Origin: DASZHJ01 sp035604335
GTDB lineage: Bacteria; Pseudomonadota; Alphaproteobacteria; ATCC43930; CGMCC-115725
Assembly: GCA_035604335.1 (NCBI GenBank)
Contig: DATNIT010000285.1
Location: 9,304 to 73,303 of the forward strand
DNA length: 64,000 bases
Reading direction: 5' to 3'
Part shown: piece after piece, positions 11,694 through 20,450 of the stretch
How positions within the stretch are numbered: position 1 is the first letter of the stretch
Layout: every line of letters begins with the position of its first letter
Position numbers and translations under genes: made by a program
The notes under the pieces: generated by a model
What the model was told of the DNA's origin: nothing
What the model saw: the letters and a program-made list of their open reading frames with translations, nothing else
The model's database searches: none

Positions 11694-11716
11694 GCGCCGG
11701 CGTGTCGCGCCGGCGC
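11694..11716. terminator. terminator-like hairpin between convergent genes
   Basis: A perfect nine-base-pair inverted repeat (GCGCCGGCG at 11694-11702, CGCCGGCGC at 11708-11716) with a five-base loop lies between the stop of the small charged protein and the stop of the opposing PLP enzyme. It has no T-run on either side, so a bidirectional intrinsic or pausing element is an inference from position and strength. Confidence 0.5.
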
Positions 11717-11722
11717 CCTGGC

Positions 11723-12889
11723 TTACCAGCCGTTGACGCGGTGCCAGACGTCGATCACGGCATTCCCACCGTCGACCACATAATAGCGATCGTAGGCTGC
11801 GGCGGTCATGCAGACGTGGTTGGGCGCGACCCGAACCAGCGTGCCGACGTTTAGTCGATCGAAGGGCAGCGGCGTGGGCGCGGTAACGACCCCATGCTCC
11901 TGATTGGCGCGCTCGACGATGGCATCGCCGAAGCTCTGCCGCCCCTGTGCATCCAACACCAGGCCGAAGCCGTAGTCGCGGGGTGCCGAGGCCGTGCTGC
12001 GGTCTTTCGAGAGCGCCATGCCACCGGCGTCGATCACCACCCGGTTCTCCGCCGGGCGCCGGTGGATCACGCTCGCCAGGACCGTCACTGCCATGGCTTC
12101 CGGCGCGCCCGAGCCGATCTGCACCTGAAAGAGATCCTGGAACATATAGACGCCCGGCCGCGTCTCGGTGACGCCCGCCAGGCCCCGGGCGTGCAACGCC
12201 GTGGGCGTCGAGCCCACCGAGATGATCGGCGTCGCGAGCCCTTCTCCGCGCAGCCGCTCCGCCGCCGTCACCGCGGCGCGGCGCTCGGCCTCGGCGACTT
12301 CCTCGACCTCGGCGATGCTGCGACAGGCATAGGAATGCCCCGCATGGGTCATGACCCCCGCGCAGAGCGGCCCCAGCGCGCGGCCAACCGCGATCAGCGC
12401 GTCGCTGCCCGCCGCGACGCCGCCACGGTGCTCGCCGCAGTCGACCTCGACCAGGACGCGATGGCTGGCGCCGGTCGCGCGCGCGTGCGCCGAGATGGCC
12501 GCCGCCGTGTCGGGATCGTCCGTCACCACAGTGAGAACGACGCCGGTCCGGCGGAACGCCGCCGCTCGATCGAGTTTGGCGGGCACGATTCCGACGGCGT
12601 AGAGGATGTCGCGAAAACCTTCGCTGGCGAAGTACTCGGCCTCGGCGAGGGTCGAGACCGTGATGCCGCCCGCCTGCCCTGCGGTCGCGAGCCGCGCCAC
12701 CGCCGCGCTCTTCGCGGTCTTCATGTGCGGCCGCAACGCCACGCCGTGGCGCCCCACCGCGCCGGCCATGATCTCCAGGTTCCGCTCGAGCTTCGCTCTG
12801 TCGAGGAGCAGGCACGGCGTCGCGAGATCGGCCAGGCGTTGCGGACGCGCGATCGTCTCGGAAGACGCGGTCACCGGGCGCTCGATCAC
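11723..12889 (-). CDS. D-serine dehydratase/D-threonine aldolase-like PLP enzyme (DSD1 family)
   Basis: Cytoplasmic fold-III PLP enzyme of 388 aa acting on D-hydroxy-amino acids. The N-terminal alanine-racemase barrel carries the PLP lysine in RPHMKTAKS. The C-terminal domain has the zinc pair of the eukaryotic-type D-serine dehydratase/D-threonine aldolase family, His and Cys, in APNHVCMT. The start GTG lies within ATGTGA, where ATG is the last codon of the upstream dehydrogenase and TGA its stop, so the two are translationally coupled; a far longer open frame upstream is antiphase shadow. The likely product is a 2-oxo acid or aldehyde plus glycine. Both dehydratase and aldolase activities occur in the family and cannot be separated here. 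Confidence 0.85.
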   Translation of the reverse strand: MIERPVTASSETIARPQRLADLATPCLLLDRAKLERNLEIMAGAVGRHGVALRPHMKTAKSAAVARLATAGQAGGITVSTLAEAEYFASEGFRDILYAVGIVPAKLDRAAAFRRTGVVLTVVTDDPDTAAAISAHARATGASHRVLVEVDCGEHRGGVAAGSDALIAVGRALGPLCAGVMTHAGHSYACRSIAEVEEVAEAERRAAVTAAERLRGEGLATPIISVGSTPTALHARGLAGVTETRPGVYMFQDLFQVQIGSGAPEAMAVTVLASVIHRRPAENRVVIDAGGMALSKDRSTASAPRDYGFGLVLDAQGRQSFGDAIVERANQEHGVVTAPTPLPFDRLNVGTLVRVAPNHVCMTAAAYDRYYVVDGGNAVIDVWHRVNGW

Positions 12890-13932
12890 ATCAGGAACAC
12901 GCCCTTGCCGGCGGTCTGGGCATCGAACAACCGATAAGCCTCCGCCGCCTGGGCGAGTTTCCAGCGATGGGTGAACAGGCGGTCGACGGCGATGCCGCGC
13001 TCCTCCACGAACCGCGCGCAATCGGCTTGGCCGGTGGTCGAGAATGTCCAGGAGCCGATGATGGTGAGCTGCTTGCGCAGCATGTCCGGACTCACGTCGA
13101 GCGTCACCGTATCGCCCTCGCCGACGAAGCAGACCGTGCCCCAGGTGCGGGTGCCGCGCACGGCCGCAAGCCGGCCCGCGGGCGCGCCGGAGGTATCGAG
13201 CGCGAGGTCGGTGCCGCGGCCGTGGGTCAGCTCCTTGATCGCCGCGACCACGTCGCCAGCGCGCGGGTCGAGCATCGCGTCCGCGCCAAATTCCTTGGCG
13301 CGGGCGAGCCGCTCCGGGCTCATGTCGACCGCGATCACGCGCGCGCCCATCGCCGCCGCCAGCTGCGTCGCGGAGAGTCCGACCGGGCCTTGCCCGACCA
13401 CTACCAGGGTATCGCGACCGGAGACATTCATACGCCGGAGCGCGCCGTAAGCCGTACCGGTGCCGCAGGAGATCGCGGCACCCGTCTCGAAGGAGAGCGC
13501 CTTCGGCAGCGGCACCAGCGTATAGGCGGGTACCTTCATATAGGGCGCATGGGCGCCGTGGCCGGTGACGCCGTAGACCACGATGCCGCCTGCGCAGAGC
13601 TGCGACCAGCCGACGCGGCAATGCTCGCAGACGCCGCAACCCTTGTAATGATGCACCATTACCCGGTCGCCGACGCGCGCGAGCGCCGGCTCGATGCCGG
13701 AACCGACCGCTGCCACCACGCCGCAGGGCTCGTGGCCCGCGATCACCGGTCCCTTGGCGGCGCCGAGGCCTAGCGCCTGAGAGCCGCCCTTGCTCGCCCG
13801 GTAGAACTTGAGGTCGCTGCCGCACATGCCGGAGGCCTTGATCTCCAGCACCACCTCGCCCGGTCCCGGCGTCGGGTCGGGAAACTCCATGAACTCGACG
13901 CTGCGATCTCCCGCGAAGACGACGGCGCGCAT
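12886..13932 (-). CDS. zinc-dependent alcohol/polyol dehydrogenase (MDR superfamily)
   Basis: Medium-chain NAD(P)-dependent dehydrogenase of 348 aa. The catalytic zinc region has SGMCGSDL and GHEPCGVV. The structural zinc lobe has its four cysteines in GCGVCEHCRVGWSQLC. The Rossmann motif is VVGQGPVGLSA. The chosen ATG (MRAVVFAGD) has GGAGGAG eight or so bases upstream; an alternative start seven codons earlier lacks one. It is divergent from the D-tartrate dehydratase (86 bases between starts) and coupled to the DSD1-like gene. Threonine/sorbitol-dehydrogenase-like substrates fit the neighbourhood, but specificity is unproven. Confidence 0.9.
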   Translation of the reverse strand: MRAVVFAGDRSVEFMEFPDPTPGPGEVVLEIKASGMCGSDLKFYRASKGGSQALGLGAAKGPVIAGHEPCGVVAAVGSGIEPALARVGDRVMVHHYKGCGVCEHCRVGWSQLCAGGIVVYGVTGHGAHAPYMKVPAYTLVPLPKALSFETGAAISCGTGTAYGALRRMNVSGRDTLVVVGQGPVGLSATQLAAAMGARVIAVDMSPERLARAKEFGADAMLDPRAGDVVAAIKELTHGRGTDLALDTSGAPAGRLAAVRGTRTWGTVCFVGEGDTVTLDVSPDMLRKQLTIIGSWTFSTTGQADCARFVEERGIAVDRLFTHRWKLAQAAEAYRLFDAQTAGKGVFLM

Positions 13933-14018
13933 GCCACGCTCCTCCCGCCTCATTTGAGTCTTGAAAGCAAGTCTGGCACGGTTTGGCGCGACTTCAAATC
14001 CCGCGAGCAGCCGGTCCC

Positions 14019-15191
14019 ATGCGCATCACCGCTATCCACGACATCGTGGTTCCCATCGCGTCCTCGATCCGGAACGCCTACATCGACTTCAGCGCGATGA
14101 CCGCCAGCGTGGTCGCGGTGATGACCGACGTCGTGCGCGACGGCCGGCCGGTGGTCGGGTTCGGCTTCAACTCGAACGGCCGCTACGCACCGCAGGGGCT
14201 GCTGCGCGAGCGCTTCCTGCCGCGGCTGCTGGCGGCGAAGCCCGAGGAAATCCAGGACGGCGCCGGCTTGATCGACCCCGCGAAGGCCTGGGCCCAGATA
14301 ATGCGCAACGAGAAGCCGGGCGGACACGGCGAGCGCTCGGTCGCGGTCGGCGTCCTCGACATGGCGCTCTGGGACGCGGTCGCCAAGGCCGAGGGCTTGC
14401 CGCTCTGGCGCCTGCTCGCGGACCGCTACAACGGCGGCCGCGCGGACGAGACCGCCTGGGTCTATGCGGCCGGCGGTTACTACTACCCCGGCAAGGACGT
14501 GACGCAGCTCCAGGAGGAGATGCGGGGCTATCTCGATCTCGGCTACAGCACGGTGAAGATGAAAGTCGGCGGCGCCGATCTCGCGACGGACCTTCGCCGC
14601 ATCGAGGCCGTGCTGGCGGTGGTGGGCAGCGGCGATCGCCTCTGTGTCGACGTGAACGGCCGCTTCGACCTCGACAGCGCGCTGGCGTTCGGCGACGCGA
14701 TCTCGCCTCTGGGGCTGCGCTGGTACGAGGAGCCGGTCGATCCCCTCGACTATCTCCTGCACGCCGCGCTCGCGACGCGCTACGCGGGCCCGATCGCGAC
14801 CGGCGAGAACTTGTTCTCGCTGCAGGACGCGCGCAATCTCATCCGGCATGGCGGGCTCCGGCCCGACCGCGATGTCCTGCAATTCGACCCCGCGCTCTCC
14901 TATGGGCTCGTCGAGTATCTGCGCATTCTGGACATGCTGCGCGCCCATGGCTGGTCGCCTCGTCGCTGCGTGCCCCATGGCGGTCACCAGTTCGCGCTCA
15001 ACATCGCCGTGGGCCTCGGGCTCGGCGGCAACGAGTCCTACCCGCAGGTCTTCCAACCCTTCGGCGGCTTCGCCGACGATTGCCCGGTGGCGGAAAGCCG
15101 CGTCCGCCTGCCCGATCGTCCCGGCATCGGCTTCGAGGCGAAGAACAACCTCTACGCCGTCATGAAACCGCTGCTCGAGCGCGCCGGCTGA
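14019..15191 (+). CDS. tarD: D(-)-tartrate dehydratase family enzyme (enolase superfamily)
   Basis: Mg-dependent enolase-superfamily dehydratase of 390 aa; the characterised Bradyrhizobium TarD converts D-tartrate to oxaloacetate. Residues line up with that enzyme at a constant offset of two: K182 in the KMK motif (180-182), metal ligands D211, E237 and E263, and H320 in PHGGHQ. The segments NAYIDFSAMT, NEKPGGHGERSVAVG, YAAGGYYYPGK and GGNESYP are shared as I remember the Bradyrhizobium protein. Start is ATG with MRITAIHD. Downstream, 62 bases away, is an SMP-30 lactonase, and divergently a dehydrogenase and a PLP enzyme, giving a sugar-acid catabolic setting. A closely related acid sugar remains possible. 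Confidence 0.85.
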   Translation: MRITAIHDIVVPIASSIRNAYIDFSAMTASVVAVMTDVVRDGRPVVGFGFNSNGRYAPQGLLRERFLPRLLAAKPEEIQDGAGLIDPAKAWAQIMRNEKPGGHGERSVAVGVLDMALWDAVAKAEGLPLWRLLADRYNGGRADETAWVYAAGGYYYPGKDVTQLQEEMRGYLDLGYSTVKMKVGGADLATDLRRIEAVLAVVGSGDRLCVDVNGRFDLDSALAFGDAISPLGLRWYEEPVDPLDYLLHAALATRYAGPIATGENLFSLQDARNLIRHGGLRPDRDVLQFDPALSYGLVEYLRILDMLRAHGWSPRRCVPHGGHQFALNIAVGLGLGGNESYPQVFQPFGGFADDCPVAESRVRLPDRPGIGFEAKNNLYAVMKPLLERAG

Positions 15192-15253
15192 CCCCGAGCG
15201 CCGATCCGTGCGATCATCGGCGATCGCGTGCTGAATCCGATGGGAGGACAATC

Positions 15254-16189
15254 ATGTGGCAGCCTGCCGAGAGCTATCCCGATCCCGCGGTAGAGATCCT
15301 CGACCCGAGCTTTGCGAAATACCGCGTGGTCCTGGCCGCGGTCGAGCGGCTCTATACAGGCTGCCGCTGGGCGGAAGGCCCGGTGTGGTTCGGCGACGGG
15401 CGCTACGTACTCTGGAGCGACATCCCGAACAACCGGATCCTGAAGTGGGAGGAGGAGACCGGCGCGGTCAGCGTGTTCCGCAAGGCCTCCAACAACGCCA
15501 ACGGCAATACGCGCGACCGCCAGGGCCGCCTCGTCTCCTGCGAGCACGATGCCCGCCGGGTGACGCGCACCGAGCACGACGGCGGCATCACCGTGCTGAT
15601 GGACCGCCACGACGGAAAGCCGCTCAACTCGCCGAACGACGTCGTGGTGAAGTCCGACGACTCCATCTGGTTCACCGATCCGCCCTTCGGCATCCTCGGC
15701 AACTACGAGGGCCACACGGCGCCAATCGAACTACCGACCAACGTCTATCGGATCGACGGCCGGACCGGGAAAGCGACGGTGGTCGCCGGCGAGATCAATC
15801 GGCCCAACGGCCTCTGCTTCTCGCCCGACGAGAAGCGCATGTATATCGTCGAATCCGGCCCGCCCCGGAAGATCTTCGCCTTCGACGTCGTGGCGGACGG
15901 CACCCGGCTCGCCAACCAGAAGCTCCATATCGATCCCGGCCCCGACGGCACGCCCGACGGCTTCCGATGCGACGTCGACGGCAACCTCTGGGCCGGCTGG
16001 GGCATGACGCCCGAGCTCAACGGCGTGCGCGTCTTCTCGCCGGCGGGCGCGCCCCTCGGCCATATCCGGCTGCCGGAGCGGGCTGCGAACCTTTGCTTCG
16101 GCGGCCTCAAGCGCAACCGCCTGTTCATGGCGGGGAGCCAGAGCCTGTACGCACTCTACGTGAACACGCAGGGCGCCAAAGGCGGGTAA
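15254..16189 (+). CDS. SMP-30/gluconolactonase-type lactonase
   Basis: Six-bladed beta-propeller hydrolase of 311 aa in the SMP-30/gluconolactonase/LRE family, normally Ca- or Zn-dependent and opening sugar lactones to aldonic acids. Recognisable blades include EGPVWFGDGRYVLWSDIPNN near residue 40, NANGNTRDRQGRLVSCEHD, the metal-site asparagine in LNSPNDVVVKSDDSIWFTDP, and RPNGLCFSPDEKRMYIVES. There is no signal peptide. A GGGAGGA ribosome site precedes the ATG. It follows the tartrate dehydratase gene in what looks like one operon and could supply its acid substrate from a lactone. Confidence 0.9.
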   Translation: MWQPAESYPDPAVEILDPSFAKYRVVLAAVERLYTGCRWAEGPVWFGDGRYVLWSDIPNNRILKWEEETGAVSVFRKASNNANGNTRDRQGRLVSCEHDARRVTRTEHDGGITVLMDRHDGKPLNSPNDVVVKSDDSIWFTDPPFGILGNYEGHTAPIELPTNVYRIDGRTGKATVVAGEINRPNGLCFSPDEKRMYIVESGPPRKIFAFDVVADGTRLANQKLHIDPGPDGTPDGFRCDVDGNLWAGWGMTPELNGVRVFSPAGAPLGHIRLPERAANLCFGGLKRNRLFMAGSQSLYALYVNTQGAKGG

Positions 16190-16299
16190 GAAGCCGTAGC
16201 CCGAAAGGGTCAAATTGAGTTCGTTTCGCAGAATTTAGATTTCCGCGCCGCCCACCACGTCCCGCCTCGCTTTACGGTCCACCCAAGCAACTGTCTACC

Positions 16300-16347
16300 G
16301 CATTTTGCGTGCATCGTCAAGCACTTTGGACCATCATCGCAAAACGC
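16300..16347. repeat. imperfect inverted repeat in low-GC intergenic DNA
   Basis: GCATTTTGCG (16300-16309) faces CGCAAAACGC (16338-16347), nine of ten bases pairing plus one wobble, with a 28-base spacer. The 16190-16364 gap between the convergent lactonase and hydrolase genes is the most A+T-rich stretch of this part and is otherwise empty. It could act as a terminator for both genes or be a remnant of an intergenic repeat. Confidence 0.3.
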
Positions 16348-16364
16348 ATCGGGTACTCGGGCGC

Positions 16365-17324
16365 TCACGGCTGCTGCTGAGCCCGCTGACGCAGCCGGTC
16401 CAGCAACGGGTGAGCGCTGGGGATTTGCGCCGACCCGGAGCTGCTGGTCCCGAGGTCGGAGTCGTAGCGCAGCTCCGTGACGCCCGACGATTTTCGCGTC
16501 AACACGACATTCGCGGCCGTGCCCTTGAGATAGTGATCGAGAAATGCCTGCGCGTAAGCGACGATCCCCGCATGCGCGGCGCTTGGAACATCCGCCCAGG
16601 CAATATGTCCCGCGCCCTCGAACTCGACGAAGTATTTGGGCGCGGGCGACTGGTCGTAGCCGCCGCCGGGCTTGCGCACGCTGGGCGTGATCCCGAGGTC
16701 GCGCGTGCCGCCCTGGTACATCACGGGCGCGGCCAAGCCGCTGAGCGTCTTCTTGGCGAGGAAAGGCTGATCGTAGGGCGAGAGCGCCAACACCGCTTTG
16801 ATGCCGTCGAGCCGCCACGACGGCCAGGCGCCGGCGAGGCCGAGCACCGTGTAGCCGCCCAAGGAGTGGCCGGCGAGGCCGAGGCGATCCCAATCTCCAC
16901 GGGCGCTCCAGCGCTCGTCGGCCTTGAGCGCCGTCAGCAAGCGGCGGATATCGTCGGCTCGGTCTCGAAAGACGCCATCGCTCCAGGCATCCGCCCGGGT
17001 GAAGGGAGCCTCCGACTTGTCGCGCCACGTGGCACTGCCGCCGTCGCAGGTGGCGTCTCGATGATTGGGCGCGAACACGAGATATCCCGCCTTCGCCAGT
17101 GCCTCCATCAAAAAGCGCGACTGCGTGGCGCAGCCGTGGAAGCCATGGGAGAAAATGATCACCGGCGCTTTGCCCGCACCCGGCGGCGGCACCCACGCCG
17201 CGACGCGCAATCCTGCGATCGAAAGAGTCTCCTCGGCCGCCGCCGGGCCCGCCAAGCTTATCGTTAACAAGATGAGCGCGGCGCAAAGGATCGCCGAAAC
17301 GCGATCGCCGAGAAAACCCGCCAT
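16365..17324 (-). CDS. secreted alpha/beta hydrolase (dienelactone hydrolase/PAF-acetylhydrolase-like)
   Basis: Serine hydrolase of 319 aa with an N-terminal signal peptide (hydrophobic core about residues 8-25, cleavage after PAAA), so it acts outside the cytoplasm. The fold is marked by an oxyanion strand VIIFSHGFHGC, the nucleophile elbow GHSLGG, and a C-terminal histidine in EGAGHIAWAD. The upstream start used has GGAG about nine bases before the ATG; the frame stays open 36 codons further without a better site. Such proteins cleave esters, lipids or small polymers; the substrate here is unknown. It is followed, as transcribed, by the convergent lactonase operon. Confidence 0.82.
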   Translation of the reverse strand: MAGFLGDRVSAILCAALILLTISLAGPAAAEETLSIAGLRVAAWVPPPGAGKAPVIIFSHGFHGCATQSRFLMEALAKAGYLVFAPNHRDATCDGGSATWRDKSEAPFTRADAWSDGVFRDRADDIRRLLTALKADERWSARGDWDRLGLAGHSLGGYTVLGLAGAWPSWRLDGIKAVLALSPYDQPFLAKKTLSGLAAPVMYQGGTRDLGITPSVRKPGGGYDQSPAPKYFVEFEGAGHIAWADVPSAAHAGIVAYAQAFLDHYLKGTAANVVLTRKSSGVTELRYDSDLGTSSSGSAQIPSAHPLLDRLRQRAQQQP

Positions 17325-17397
17325 GCTTCCGCTCCGATATTGCCCGTGCATGAGCATTATAAGCGGGGCGCGCGCACCTCCCCTGGCCGGACCGTCG

Positions 17398-18165
17398 CTA
17401 GCGAACCCCCTTGGCCTGCAGCGCCGCGACATAGCCGCGGTTCCAGGTCGGCGTGATCAAGACCTCGTTGATGCAGACGTGCTTCGGGAGCGAGGCGATG
17501 TAGCGGATGAGGTCGCCGCAGTCCTCGGGCTGCACCATGCGGGCGCGATCGTCGGCGCTCACGGGCACCGGCCGCTTGTCCAGGATCGGCGTCGCGACCT
17601 CGCCGGGGCAGACCACGCAGGAGCGGATGCCGTTGATGCATTCCTCCATGTTGATGCTGTGACTCATGGCGACGACGCCGTGCTTCGCCGCGGTATAGCC
17701 CGGCCCGCTCAGCGGGCTCACGAAGCGGCCGGCCATGGACGCCGTATGGATGAGAATCCCGTCCTTCTGCGCGCGCATCAGCGGCAGCGCCGCGGCGACG
17801 CAGTAGAAGGCGCTGGAGAGATTGCCGTGGATCAGCTCGTCGATCGACGACGGCTTCAACTCCCGCCAGGTGCGCTCGAGGACATTGAGGCCGGCGTTGT
17901 TGACGAGGATGTCGAGGCGACCGAATTTTTCCTTGATGAAGCCCGCGATCGTCTCGACGGCGCTCGCGCTCATAAGATCGCCCGGCCGCGCGTGCGCGGT
18001 GCCGCCAGCTTTCTTGATCTGCGCCGCGACGGTTTCCAGCGGCTCGCGGCGACGGCCCGTCAGCACGACGACGGCACCGTCCGCCGCCAACGCGGCGGCG
18101 GCGGCGGCTCCGATGCCGCTGCCGGCACCCGTCACCCACGCGATCTTTCCCTTGAGCGATGGCAT
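17398..18165 (-). CDS. short-chain dehydrogenase/reductase
   Basis: Classical SDR of 255 aa, NAD(P)-dependent. The cofactor loop TGAGSGIG is at residues 12-19, an arginine-rich GRRR after strand 2 suggests NADP preference, NNAG is at 89-92, and the catalytic triad is S143, Y157 and K161 (YTAAK). The start ATG has AGGGAGA upstream; a start seven codons earlier lacks one. It stands alone between the secreted hydrolase and the SPFH protein, all leftward, and could be cotranscribed with the latter (55-base gap). The substrate is not inferable. Confidence 0.9.
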   Translation of the reverse strand: MPSLKGKIAWVTGAGSGIGAAAAAALAADGAVVVLTGRRREPLETVAAQIKKAGGTAHARPGDLMSASAVETIAGFIKEKFGRLDILVNNAGLNVLERTWRELKPSSIDELIHGNLSSAFYCVAAALPLMRAQKDGILIHTASMAGRFVSPLSGPGYTAAKHGVVAMSHSINMEECINGIRSCVVCPGEVATPILDKRPVPVSADDRARMVQPEDCGDLIRYIASLPKHVCINEVLITPTWNRGYVAALQAKGVR

Positions 18166-18220
18166 CTGGTTCTCCCTGTAAATCACCGATCAGCGCGAGG
18201 AGCGGCCGCTCCCGGCGGCC

Positions 18221-20227
18221 TCAGGCTCCCGGCCCGTTGCCGCGCGGCGCCGCCTTGGGCGCCACCTCCTTCAGCTTGTCGAGGACGTCCGGCATCATGC
18301 GGCCGAACATGGAGCTCAGCATCGCCGTCGGAATAAGGCCGCCGCTGTTCTCCTGCCCTTGCGCGCCCGACATCAGGAACTGCGGCACGATCGGCTGATT
18401 GATCTTGGTGAGCGCGTCGGCGAAGCGGGCGAAGTTCTGCTCCGCCAGGCGATACTCCGGCCCGCCGTAGGCGTCGACGGAGAGCTTGGTCGATTGCGCG
18501 TTGGCGGTGCCGATCGCAAGCACGCGGTCGGCCTCGCCTTGGCCCTCGAGGCGCGATTTCTCGCCGACCGCTGCGGCCGTCACCTTCACGGTCTCGGCGT
18601 CCTTCTGCGCGCGCGCCAACGCGGCCGAGCCCTCGTTCTCCTGCACCTTGACCTGGATCAGCGACTGCGTGAGCGCGGCCTGTGCCGCCGCCGTCGCCTT
18701 CGCCTCGTTGAGGGTACGCTCCTGCACCGCGGCCTTCTCCTGCTCCTGGTAGGTCGTCACCTGCTCGCGCGCGACCTGGCGCGAGCGCAGCTGGATCAGG
18801 ATGTTCTCGATGGTGGTATCGCCCGCCGGCGCGCGCGGCGTGCCGATCAAGACCTCTTGGAGCTCGAGCGAATAGGCCGCGAATTTGTCCTTCATCTGGT
18901 TCGCGGACTCTTCTTGGATCGCCGCGCGGTTTTGCAGCAGCTCGATCAGCGTCATCTTCTGGCCGATGTTCTTGAAATAGGCGCTCACCATCGGGTCGAG
19001 CGTCTGCTCGACCAGCTTCTTCACGTCGCCGAAGCGCTGGATGATCATCGGCGCCTTCTTGTAGTCGATGTGCATGACCACCGAGAGCGGCAGCGTCGGC
19101 TCGAAGGCGTCCTTCGTGATGAGCGAGATCTCCGACAGGTTCTCGTCGAGCTTCATCGCGCCGACCTCGCCGCGCACCCATTTCAGGATGAAGTTCACGG
19201 TCGGAATGACCTCGACCTTGCCGGCATAGGTGTTGAAGGCGTACTTGCCGGGCAAGAGCGGATCCTGCCAGACGCCGCGGCTGCCGTTCACCACTAGCTC
19301 GCCATGCCGATACTGCTCGCCGGAGACATCGGCCGTCTTGGGGCCGGTGTAGAAGATCACCACGCCGACGTTGCCGACGGGGATCACGGTCTTCGGCACC
19401 TCCTCGACGGTCGAGAACAGCCGATTGATGTACCAGGTACCCTCGACCACGACTTGCAGCTGCCGGCCGCGGAAACCGCCAGCCTTCAGGAATTTCTCCG
19501 GCTCCTGGAAATTGTTGTGAAAGGTCTCGGCGACTTTGTGATCGGTGCCGACCTCCGGCGCGATGATCTCGCCGGACGGCAGCGACGGCCCGTCATGGAC
19601 GGTGACGATGCCGACCACGTCGTGCTCGGCGGCGATCACGACCGGCGCGAAGCCCTCGCGATCGGCGATGGTCTGCCGCATGGCATCGAGAATCCCGCGC
19701 TCTTGCTGGCTGAGCGCGTGGCCGTAGACGCGGTCATCGGTGATGATCGCGAATTGCGTGGTGTTGATGGCGTAGGTGCCCTCGCGCAGGATCTTGCGCT
19801 GCGGGCCCTTCTGGCCGCCGCTGGTCAGGAACTTCCGGGCATCCTGGAAGTCCGACTTCTCGTCGGTGTCGTTGGAGGCGAGCACCTGGGACGGCGCCAG
19901 CGGCGCCCCGTCGCGCGCGAACACGTAGGCGATCTTGCCCTGCCCGACCGTCACGAGATCGGATTTGTGAATCCGGTACATGAACGGCAAGAACACATGG
20001 ATGCCGCCGCGCAGGATCTCCGGCCGAAACCCGGCCTCGTTATGGAGCGCGATGAAGCCCGATTTGATCGAGCCTTTCGCCGCCCACATCTTCTCGACGA
20101 CGCCGACCTGGTTGTTCGGGATGTAGCGGAAGATGTTGGCGGCGCGCAGGAAGATCAGCACCGCCGCGACGATGATGGCCCATATGCCAACCTCTACCCA
20201 GAAGCTGGGCAGCATCAGACTGTTCAT
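18221..20227 (-). CDS. SPFH/band-7 membrane protein with tandem N-terminal beta-repeats
   Basis: A 668-aa protein anchored by one N-terminal membrane span (residues 10-28). An SPFH (stomatin/flotillin) domain occupies about 340-480, followed by a long Ala/Glu/Gln-rich helical region (480-580) of flotillin type and a short tail. Between the span and the SPFH domain are four diverged repeats, roughly 38-94, 94-163, 203-272 and 285-345. Each has a G-x-V/I start, a DG-x-L turn, a G-x-x-G-x-Q segment and an E/P-G-x-Y-x-x-N end. The clearest pair shares FQDARKFLTSGGQKGPQ and FQEPEKFLKAGGFRGRQ. Beta-repeats then SPFH then helix resembles the order of eukaryotic major vault protein. Scaffold or membrane-domain function is inference. 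A GGGGGA site supports the ATG. Confidence 0.85.
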   Translation of the reverse strand: MNSLMLPSFWVEVGIWAIIVAAVLIFLRAANIFRYIPNNQVGVVEKMWAAKGSIKSGFIALHNEAGFRPEILRGGIHVFLPFMYRIHKSDLVTVGQGKIAYVFARDGAPLAPSQVLASNDTDEKSDFQDARKFLTSGGQKGPQRKILREGTYAINTTQFAIITDDRVYGHALSQQERGILDAMRQTIADREGFAPVVIAAEHDVVGIVTVHDGPSLPSGEIIAPEVGTDHKVAETFHNNFQEPEKFLKAGGFRGRQLQVVVEGTWYINRLFSTVEEVPKTVIPVGNVGVVIFYTGPKTADVSGEQYRHGELVVNGSRGVWQDPLLPGKYAFNTYAGKVEVIPTVNFILKWVRGEVGAMKLDENLSEISLITKDAFEPTLPLSVVMHIDYKKAPMIIQRFGDVKKLVEQTLDPMVSAYFKNIGQKMTLIELLQNRAAIQEESANQMKDKFAAYSLELQEVLIGTPRAPAGDTTIENILIQLRSRQVAREQVTTYQEQEKAAVQERTLNEAKATAAAQAALTQSLIQVKVQENEGSAALARAQKDAETVKVTAAAVGEKSRLEGQGEADRVLAIGTANAQSTKLSVDAYGGPEYRLAEQNFARFADALTKINQPIVPQFLMSGAQGQENSGGLIPTAMLSSMFGRMMPDVLDKLKEVAPKAAPRGNGPGA

Positions 20228-20450
20228 CGGATCCCCCTAAGCACCGCGGAACCGCCACGCAAGCGCCCGACCACAGCTGCCCGGGATGATAGAGCGGTTC
20301 GCCACCAGACGCCATCGACAAGGGCTCGCGGCCGCGCGCATCCGCTCGGGAAACGCCACGGCAGCGCGAGGTTGCTCGCGTGGAGACGACATGGCACAAA
20401 CGATGTCCTATCCCGCCCGCCGATCATAGCGCCGCCTTGCGAGGAAAGCC

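Noticed and set aside
11723..13825. Apparent 700-codon fusion of the DSD1-like enzyme with an upstream domain
   Set aside because: The upstream half is the shadow of the zinc dehydrogenase in another frame; the GTG in ATGTGA at 12889 is the real coupled start.
13961..16189. Apparent 742-codon protein ending in the SMP-30 lactonase
   Set aside because: The first 431 codons are the shadow of the tartrate dehydratase; the lactonase has its own ATG and ribosome site at 15254.
16210..17286. Minus-strand frame with a distinctive C-terminal tail in the low-GC gap 16210-16300
   Set aside because: Most of it is the +1 shadow of the secreted hydrolase; only the gap portion is unusual and it has no independent start or ribosome site.
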